Below are positions 57,005-64,000 of a stretch of 64,000 bases of DNA, one piece after another. The notes below the pieces were generated by a model that saw only the letters and a program-made list of their open reading frames with translations, searched no databases and had not been told where the DNA came from. A program made the position numbers and the translations under genes. Location of the stretch: assembly GCA_028023455.1 (NCBI GenBank), contig JAQFVV010012398.1:4180682-4244681 (forward strand). Direction: 5' to 3'. The stretch is from Epiperipatus broadwayi (lineage: Eukaryota; Onychophora; Udeonychophora; Euonychophora; Peripatidae). The stretch's first letter is position 1. Each line of letters starts with the position of its first letter.

Positions 57005-59560
57005 TCTAAATCATTTAGTTAAATTTATGTTTATATAGAAATACAATTATAGACTGACTCAATGACTTGATAATATCTATAAAATAATATTTAAAATTAT
57101 TATAGACCCTCAGAATTTTGTATAAATTATAATTAAGTATAAATTAGATCAGCTACTGAATGGAATAGGGGATAAAGAATTGTTATTAATTATTATCATT
57201 ATATAAATAAATGTTAGATGTGATCATTAATAGGGATATATGTTATAAAATAAAATAGGTTTGTGAGAGCTATAAGTTAGATGGGAAAGTTGTTAGATAT
57301 CTTGATGGGTAGATAAGCTACTTCTTATAAATTGGAGTAGTTGGTACTTATTTCTTAATAATATTTTGAAAGTATATTTTGTTGGTAGTATTTTAATTAG
57401 TATTTATTTGGAAATTATATCAAGCATTAATGAATATTGTGTTGTCAAAACAGAAAGGAAAAGTACTATTTTTTTTTCTCTAGTAATTGTTAACCATTAA
57501 AGTAAAAAAATAAATGACTCCTAGGTCAAAGTCATATAAAATGGATCAATACATCAATGAATCAGCAAATTTTGAGCAAATAAAAGAATAATCAGCAGAG
57601 GCTGTAAGCATGCAGAAGAGAAGATAGTTATAATTGAAATGAAGCATGCATTGATAAAAATAATGCTGTAGAAAACAGAAAACAATATTACAAAAATAAA
57701 AAATGTTGCAAGAAAGGCAGCTGAGAAATCAAGCAATACACAAAGAAGAAAAAAATATTTAAAAAGCAAAGGAAAATAATGGATATAGAAGCCATGGACA
57801 ATGTTAAAGAGAATGATGAGGCTTTCTTTCTGAATGAGTATTTGGATAATGAAGGTAATGAAGAAAAAAATCAACTAATCATAGCAGATGATGTGCAAAG
57901 TATTAGAGAAGGTGTACTAAAATAATTGGAGAAAAATGTAGAAAATAAACAAAAGCAAATGGAAATAATGAATGTAGAAGCCATGAACAATATTAAAAGG
58001 AATGGTGAGGCCTTCATTCTGAATGAATATTTGAAAGAGAAGGTAAATGAAGAAAAAAGACCATGAGTCATACCAGATACTTTGAAAACATTAAAGATAC
58101 ACAGGAGCAAGTAAAACAAAGAAAAGAAATGAAAGTTAAAAGAACAGATAGAAAATAAGTAAAAGCAGAGAGAAATCATACAACAAATAACAAAAGATAG
58201 AGTAGATGTACTAAAACTACTGGAAGAAAATGTAGAAAATAAATTGAAACTCGAATATGATCAAAGACAAACCATGTTAGAGTTTAGACATAAGATGAAT
58301 AGAGGTAGGGAATTTATGCTGATCAATGCATTAGATAAAAATATATATTACAGCCTAAATTCAACATTGAAATAGAACATTATAAAAATTTTATTTATAC
58401 ATCTGGTAAATATTTATGAATCTAAGTTAGGAGGATCAAATTGGATGAAGCATTACTCTGGTCTCAAATGTTATTCTGCACCTGTTGGAAAAGAAAATGA
58501 ATAATTACATATCAGAATGCTATTCTTAACAGCAATCACACAAGAAAATCATCACATAAAATTTAATTTCAAATTAATATTAATCTATATGGGAAAGGTA
58601 AAAGACGGTTATTAAAGACCCTGGACATGTTCAGGATATATGTTTTATAACAAAAAGTCATAATAATCATAATAAGAAAAATTGTAGAACTTAATATTAT
58701 AAAATACAAATCCTGATCATGACTATTAAAAAATAACTAAAGAAATCAAAATTGTGTAAAGAGCCATATAATGTCTGAAAATTTAAAGTTAGTATACTAA
58801 TTAATCAGGATAAATTGGGAGTGTGAAGAGAGTTGCTATGTATTGATATTTTCAGAGCTACTGGAGAACTCAGAATTGTGGTGTGTGTGTCAGTGTGCAC
58901 TGTTGGGAGGTCTGAGTATTATCAGATGGGATCTCCTAGATCATTATTATCTGCCAAGAGCAGCTATTTTGGATGAAGCAAAGTTGCTTATTTAAATAGT
59001 CAGTAGATGAATTCCTGACTTGTTTTTATTTCATTTGCCTTTTAGTTGCAAATGATACTGGTTTGCTTCCATATATATTTACATGATTATTCTGTGACAA
59101 TTGGCTTTTGTTGCTCAAACATTTCATGTTTTCAGGTGTGTAGATCTAATATTTCAATCATGGAGTTTGAAGGTGGATCTGGAAGTGGAAATATGCATGG
59201 ATCTTTTTGAAATACTCTTCAGTTCATCAAGCTCAAATAAGTTTAAGAATACAAATAGAGTAAAAAATAAAATAGATTAGGAGTGGGAGATTAGATGAAT
59301 AAATTAAATGGTTTAGTGAATAAAATAAAAGTGGATTCAGAATAAGTTAAACTTTATGACCATTTTTATTTCATTTTTAGTGGAGGTATGCACCAGTACA
59401 ATATGGTAAATGGATTTGAAACTTACATGTGAAGTCCTATGTGATTATATGTTACTGTTTGAAAATGCAAGTAAGTTATTTAAATTTATTAAACCATGCA
59501 CAAAAAAAGTAGTAAATTCAACAATTTTTTTTTAAAAAAGTTAAAATATTTCATTTTTAA
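57005..59560. other. Region between the two direct repeats
   Basis: Apart from the repeat-bearing frame at 57755-58340, no motif was found. The minus-strand hydrophobic frames here are shadows of the Lys/Glu-rich plus-strand sequence. Confidence 0.4.
57755..58340 (+). pseudogene. Decayed coiled-coil-like frame with internal ~190-bp repeats
   Basis: Plus-strand reading gives Lys/Glu-rich segments: MDIEAMDNVKENDEAFFLNE near 57781 and the repeat MNVEAMNNIKRNGEAFILNE near 57969, about 190 bases later, then LLEENVENKLK near 58216 parallel to LEKNVENKQK near 57929. Stops separate the units. The unit may once have been about 63 residues, with predicted helical coiled-coil character. I recognise no family; it could be an element ORF1 or a lost gene. 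It lies between the two ~1.6-kb direct repeats, which suggests it belonged to that element. Confidence 0.45.
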
Positions 59561-59566
59561 TTTTTT

Positions 59567-61105
59567 TTTTTTTGTATTTTAAACTTTGTCTTAAATCTCT
59601 TTTGCTAACTGAAATAGATAAACAGATTTAATTAATCTTTAAGATCAAATAGTTTTTTTTAAAGTTAAAAATCATATGAAATAAAGCAAAAGAGATAAGA
59701 AAAAAATATCTAAAGTAAAAAAAAAAAAAAATTTCTCTGTTTGAGTCTGGTCACACAATTGAGAAATTTTGCTATAAAATGAGCTGCCTTCATTTTGTTC
59801 TTTCTCTCTTTCTGCCTGTTGCTGACTTAGAGGGCTGACCCAAATTGTGTATCAGAATATAAGAAAATATTTTGCTACTGTAAGTGCCTTTTAAAACTAC
59901 TGGTAATGATCATGAATGAAACTCTCTGATGCTAATTTTCTAATAGAGAAATAGAAAATATTAACTTTGGAAAAGTAACTTTCACTATGAATGAGTAGAA
60001 CAAGTTTGAAGTAGTAATTGCTGAAATCCATAACTAGAAAATGGGAAGCCTATTTCAGAGATTATCTCAGCCTACCTAAAGTTTTGCTAAATAACCTGCT
60101 AAAAGGGAGAGAAAATGAAGAAAGACCATTAGAAACATTTAACTCTCATATTCAATACTTTTAAAGATGTAAATGCTTTATTAACTGTGTATGTGTATAA
60201 AAATTAAAATTAGAAGAATCTAATACCAGCATCTATAAAATAGAATGCCCTTTTATAATATGTAATCAAATTAAGGAAGCACAAGAGTGAATTTGTGAAC
60301 CCTGTACAAAGACAGGATATAGAAAACTATTATGACTTGTTAAAATAAAAAATGGACAAAAATTAAATGTGCATGCATAATATAAAATCCAGAGCCAATA
60401 GATATAAAAGTACATACATATTAAAGTATTTTGAAAGATATTTTCCCTTCTCAAATGTAATAATCATCAATATATTTTTTTCCTGGGAATGATTTTTTTT
60501 TTCATATTTGTTAGGATTTAATTGTACATAGTTTTTTAATTATTATTATTGTATATGTAAAAGAAAATGCTTATTTCTTGGGAAGTAATTTAGATTTAAA
60601 AATGGATTTATGATTTTTTTTTATTAAATTGGTGGTTTTATTTTTCATTATTCTTGGCAACATTTTAAAATAGAGATAAAATCTTATAAACTGAGAGACA
60701 AATGTAAAGAGTAAGTGATTTATAAAATTAGTTACACAAAGGTAAATTAATTATAGAAGAGCTAGCATTATGAATAATACCAGGTCTTAAAAAATAATGT
60801 TAACATTTTCCTCATTAATTATAAATCTTTCATCATTATAAGATCCATAGATTAACCACCAGAAGAATTATGGTAAGAAATCTAGTTAATCTGCCTGTTA
60901 AAAATATTTATGGGATAAATATAGGTGGTAATCAGTTACATGTGATTGCCCAAATGGAGTCTTTTTAAAACCTAAGGTTTGAATCTCATCTAGTATATTA
61001 GGACACTTAATGTATATAGGGCATGAAAAAGATCCATTATCCAATCTGATACATTTAGCTGTCCAAGTGGAGTCATAAATTATCCTTAGACTATCTGGTA
61101 CAATA
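59567..61105. repeat. Right copy of the ~1.6-kb direct repeat
   Basis: Same orientation as 55305-56960. The end block TCCAAGTGGAGTCATAA (61059) corresponds to CCCAAGTGGAGTCATAAG (56892). No TG/CA ends or target duplication could be fixed, so LTR identity is unproven. Confidence 0.6.
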
Positions 61106-61295
61106 TATATGCATGTGAATAAGGTACATCTGCCAGCTATGATATAATAAATAACAATAGCTATTGAAAATTACAACTGATCAAATACACTCGGGTCTCA
61201 TTTTATGCGGATTTATTTAATGCGATTTTGAAGTTATGCGATTCATGTTTCTTCTTAATATCTTTGTATATGGTTTTCTTTTATGCGATAAAAAT

Positions 61296-61418
61296 TATTA
61301 GAACAGAAGTCAAGCTCCAATAATGCACTATTACTTTAAATATTATAAATTTCATGCACTCACACATCATATTTAAAGTAATAGCGCATTATCGGAGTTC
61401 GACTTCCATCTAATAATT
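61296..61418. repeat. Subterminal hairpin in the Tigger element
   Basis: ATTATTAGAACAGAAGTCAA with CACTATTACTTTAAATAT (to 61347) pairs with ATATTTAAAGTAATAGCGC and GACTTCCATCTAATAAT (61368-61418), leaving a loop of about 20 bases. Confidence 0.7.
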
Positions 61419-62009
61419 TCAATATTTTCAGTGCTTTATAATAGTACTGGAATAGATTTTATGCAATAAAGAAGTTCAGAATTCACTTAAAATCAGGATT
61501 TCCCCATTTTATATACACACATTAAATTTTACAGGATTATAATGTAAATCTGTTCAAACATTATAGATGCCTACACTATGCATATTGTTGTTTTTGCATT
61601 TTAAATCACATTCTATTTTTGCTTTTTAAAAAAAGAGTATGTAATAAATTAATCATTTAGTGTCCACAAATTTATTTTTAAAAGATGAGTAACAGTGTTA
61701 GGTGCAATTAAATTTGACAATTAAAAATTAAAACCTGATTTTTAATTGCAATTAACAATTTAAAAATTCCGTAATGTGATCTGAAATTAATGTGATTGTG
61801 AAACAATGAAATTTGATTTTTAAACGGAATTGAAAAGTAAAAAATTAAAGACAAAAATAAGAATTTAATTTTTGTTAGTTTTAATTAAATTTTGCCCAAC
61901 AGCGGTGAGTAGATGTCTTTTTATTATCATAAGTCTAAGTTCTTATTTTTATTTTAAACTTTTAGTTTACCCTAATGGAGAGGAAAAACACTCATTAAAG
62001 TGAATTTCT

Positions 62010-62113
62010 TTGGAAACAAAAATTTCAATTTTAGATCGCTTAGTGAAATGGGAAGAATCAACAGTGATTGGAAAATGTTTCAGTTTGGGCGAATCCACTA
62101 TAAGAGCAATTTA
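62010..62113 (+). pseudogene. Tigger transposase N-terminal HTH (CENP-B-like)
   Basis: The frame gives METKISILDRLVKWEESTVI then GKCFSLGESTIRAI, the first CENP-B-type helix-turn-helix of pogo/Tigger transposases (L-x-x-K-x-x-I-L-x-x-L-x-x-G-E, then G-x-S-T-I-R-x-I). It is cut off by the LINE fragment. The short acidic end DESDVSNSDND before a stop, at 62307-62342, is the C-terminal tail of the same frame type. The catalytic part between is absent. Confidence 0.7.
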
Positions 62114-62306
62114 TTGGGATTTACATATAAAGGCCATAGAGTTGTCAAAGATTGTGTTGTGGAAATGGGATGGAACAGAATATGAGAAAACTTAGACTGG
62201 GGAATGTAAAATAAAGTAGCTAACAGGTTTCTCTGGGCATAATTGCTGAGAGATTCTTGACTTCGTTTAAGGAGAAGCTACAGTACATCACATCACATCA
62301 TCACAT
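62113..62306 (+). mobile_element. LINE family A 3' end inserted in the Tigger element
   Basis: From ATATAAAGGCCATAGAGTTG through CATAATTGCTGAGAGATTC and TTCGTTTAAGGAGAAGC to the CATCA tail, it matches 3735-3925 closely. It separates the transposase N-terminus from its acidic tail, so it inserted after the Tigger element arrived. Less than 200 bp: a severely 5'-truncated insertion. Confidence 0.85.
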
Positions 62307-62684
62307 GATGAATCTGATGTCTCAAATAGCGATAATGATTAAAATACCGTACATGTATGAAAAAAATGTAAATTATGCATAAAAATGTTGTTTTGAATAA
62401 AATTAAATACTGTAGTTAATAAAAAAAGTAAAAAAAGTTTGTCTTTAACAATTTTTTTCAAATTTGAAATTTTTTATTAGTCATATTTTATTTCCTTATT
62501 TTTTTTTTATGCGAATTTTAAAGTAATTTTACGTTGTTGCTTTGCTTTTATGCGATTTTTGGAAAATTACAGTACTTATCCCCCATTTTTCAAGGTAAGT
62601 TAAGTCTATTTTTATGTGATTTCCTTTGTGTGCATTTTCTGAGGAACCTATCTACCACATAAAATGAGACCCAGGTGTAAAAAT

Positions 62685-63180
62685 TCAATTAGTAAAGAAA
62701 ATTGAGTCGTAAAACAGATCAATAAATATACACACTGTTAGAAGCAATTCATTTTACTCTAAAGTCATCTTTGGATACTTGAGTATTCAATAAAATACCA
62801 GATAATAGTCATACTATATTCTCATTTGCATCATATTCACACTCAGAAACTAGTTTCTTCTCTTCATCATAAAGATCTTCTATTTTCCACACACCTGAAG
62901 GTTATACAGCTTACTTTCAACAACACCCTTTTACCTCCTTTCTATTAGCATGCTAACAGCTTGAACTTTTCCATCCAAAACAATAATTATATAGTTATGT
63001 GCTGTTTGTTGGTAAAAATCAATAAAAAAATTAATCAAAAACTATAAAAACATTCAATATCTAAACACAATTTGAATGTATTTGGAATATTTAAATAGAG
63101 TTAAATTTTTCTAAAGACATTCAATACTCATATTAATGATGATGAAATAGCCCAACATATAAATACAGCTAATAATCATT
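62685..63180. other. AT-rich sequence, no gene seen
   Basis: No motif recognised between the Tigger element and the Penelope-like element. Confidence 0.4.
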
Positions 63181-63184
63181 ACTC

Positions 63185-64000
63185 ATTTTATTAAAGAAGA
63201 TAAAATAAGTAAAATAATTTATAGGGATTCACAACAAGCATGGATGCAAAAGATGGCAGTAATTAAGAATTTCAAAATTAAAAATGATAGGTATAATACA
63301 TATAAAAGAAACTGCTGAAGTACAAAAAGAACAATTTATTAAATTATATTCTAACTATATTAGGATTATATTTTTTGATAATAAAAATAATATTAGAGGG
63401 AATAAAATATTAAATAATATAAAATGGATAAAAATTGCATATATACCTAAAATTTATGATACATTAACTAAAAATAAAAATTATAAGGATAAAAATAGGA
63501 TGGTTTAACAGTAAAAATTTTGATATATTAATAGGAAATTATCAAATTAACGATATTAAATATATAAAGGGAACAGTATATAAAATTACTTGCGGGGTAT
63601 ATAAATGGTTTATGGACAAACATCTAAACAATTAGAACAAAGGGCAAAAGAACATAATAGTGCTATTGAAAGGAGAGATGATAGATCTGCATTATATGTT
63701 CATTATTTAAAATTTGGACATAAAATAGATTGTATTAAAAACATAAGACTATTAAATTATATAAAGGAAATAAATAGAAGAAAAATATATGAAACAAATT
63801 ATATAAAATGTAATATAAATACATGTATGAACATTTACAAAAAGTCAATTGATTTAAGGAATGATTGGATAAGGGATAAAGAATGGCAAGTAATATAAAG
63901 GGAAATATATAAATAAATTGATAGAAATAATGAATTATAGACAATGTCGGTAGATATCGCTATGTACATAAGTAATATACGTGTTAGTGTTAGTATTAAT
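63185..64000 (+). mobile_element. Penelope-like element, 3' part, running to the window edge
   Basis: Plus-strand frames give the end of a Penelope-like polyprotein: IKIAYIPKIYDTLTKNKNY (thumb-side block), then IGNYQINDIKYIKGTVYKIT in a shifted frame, then the GIY-YIG domain. Frame changes lie near 63500 and 63600. The 100 bases after the stop at 63898 would be the 3' end. RT proper was not seen, so this copy is 5'-truncated or its RT is too decayed. It is less decayed than the other Penelope-like relics. Confidence 0.65.
63560..63898 (+). pseudogene. GIY-YIG endonuclease domain of a Penelope-like element
   Basis: VYKITCG (63575-63597) provides the first part; after a one-base shift the frame from 63605 continues VYGQTSKQLEQRAKEHNSAI (the Y-x-G-Q-T block and the catalytic Arg and following Glu/His helix), then LYVHYLKFGHKID, where Glu/His spacing fits the family, and ends at 63898. 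Penelope-like retroelements carry this nuclease C-terminal to RT to cut the target. The frameshift at the YIG block disables it. Confidence 0.7.

Larger units (their letters stand above)
61186..62679 (+). mobile_element. Pogo/Tigger-type DNA transposon, internally deleted
   Basis: Terminal repeats of about 23 bp: CACTCGGGTCTCATTTTATG from 61188, and its inverted partner CATAAAATGAGACCCAGGTG ending 62677. Both ends are flanked by TA (61186-61187 and 62678-62679), the target duplication of Tc1/mariner/pogo elements. It contains the N-terminal and the extreme C-terminal parts of a Tigger transposase but not the DDD catalytic domain. A LINE family A 3' end is inserted at about 62113-62306. Non-autonomous and nested. 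Confidence 0.85.

Noticed and set aside
57554-58179. Two long hydrophobic minus-strand frames that look like membrane proteins
   Set aside because: They are the complement of a Lys/Glu-rich, internally repeated plus-strand sequence; hydrophobicity follows from T-rich codons. No start context or domain.
1-64000. CRISPR arrays, bacterial operons, riboswitches or prophage
   Set aside because: No regularly spaced short repeats with unique spacers, no ribosome-binding-site-led gene strings; the window is clearly animal DNA. The 40-bp array at 52821 has no spacers.

Overview
This is a very AT-rich stretch of an animal genome, probably an invertebrate. It shows spliced exons with GT/AG boundaries, and non-LTR, LTR, Penelope-like and DNA transposons. 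I see no bacterial-style operons, rRNA or intact tRNA genes. The mobile-element mix (a CR1/L2-like LINE with an esterase ORF1, RTE-like LINEs, Gypsy, Penelope-like, Merlin, pogo/Tigger, Tc1/mariner-related, hAT-like) fits a mollusc, cnidarian or similar animal, but nothing fixes the phylum.

The one host gene I can support is a monoglyceride lipase (MGLL-like, alpha/beta hydrolase) on the minus strand. Two consecutive exons are visible, at 28988-29094 and 4546-4682. They join in frame across a G|TT codon and are separated by an intron of about 24.3 kb. Exons further 5' (above 29094) and 3' (below 4546) were not found, so nearly the whole window is intron or gene flank filled with transposon debris.

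Layout. 1-3925: a CR1/L2-like LINE on the plus strand (esterase ORF1, endonuclease, reverse transcriptase, CCHC finger, CATCA tail), broken by frameshifts. 4546-4682: MGLL exon. 4683-28987: MGLL intron, with an RTE-like LINE (10.6-11.9 kb), Merlin transposase remnants (16.7, 18.85 and 22.7 kb), an apparent solo LTR (17.38-18.76 kb), and a Gypsy-type element (22.875-27.424 kb) with a 5-bp target duplication whose right LTR holds an RTE-like LINE. 28.25-36.4 kb: TIR elements, a minus-strand LINE relic, a 73-bp-arm palindrome and foldback elements. 36.4-44.7 kb: mostly plain AT-rich sequence with hAT-like and LINE scraps. 44.7-49.75 kb: a dense run of inverted-repeat structures, including a 440-bp-arm palindrome and Penelope-like relics flanked by inverted tRNA-like sequences. 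51.7-55.1 kb: a LINE relic split by a 2.6-kb CpG-richer insert that I could not classify. 55.3-61.1 kb: two diverged ~1.6-kb direct repeats around a decayed repeat-containing reading frame. 61.19-62.68 kb: a pogo/Tigger element with TA target duplication carrying a LINE 3' end. 63.2-64 kb: a Penelope-like element with a GIY-YIG domain.

Apart from MGLL there is no evidence of genes working together. The interest lies in the nesting of elements, which gives a relative order of insertion, and in the foldback and Penelope-associated palindromes. All family calls come from reading motifs by eye; no search was run.
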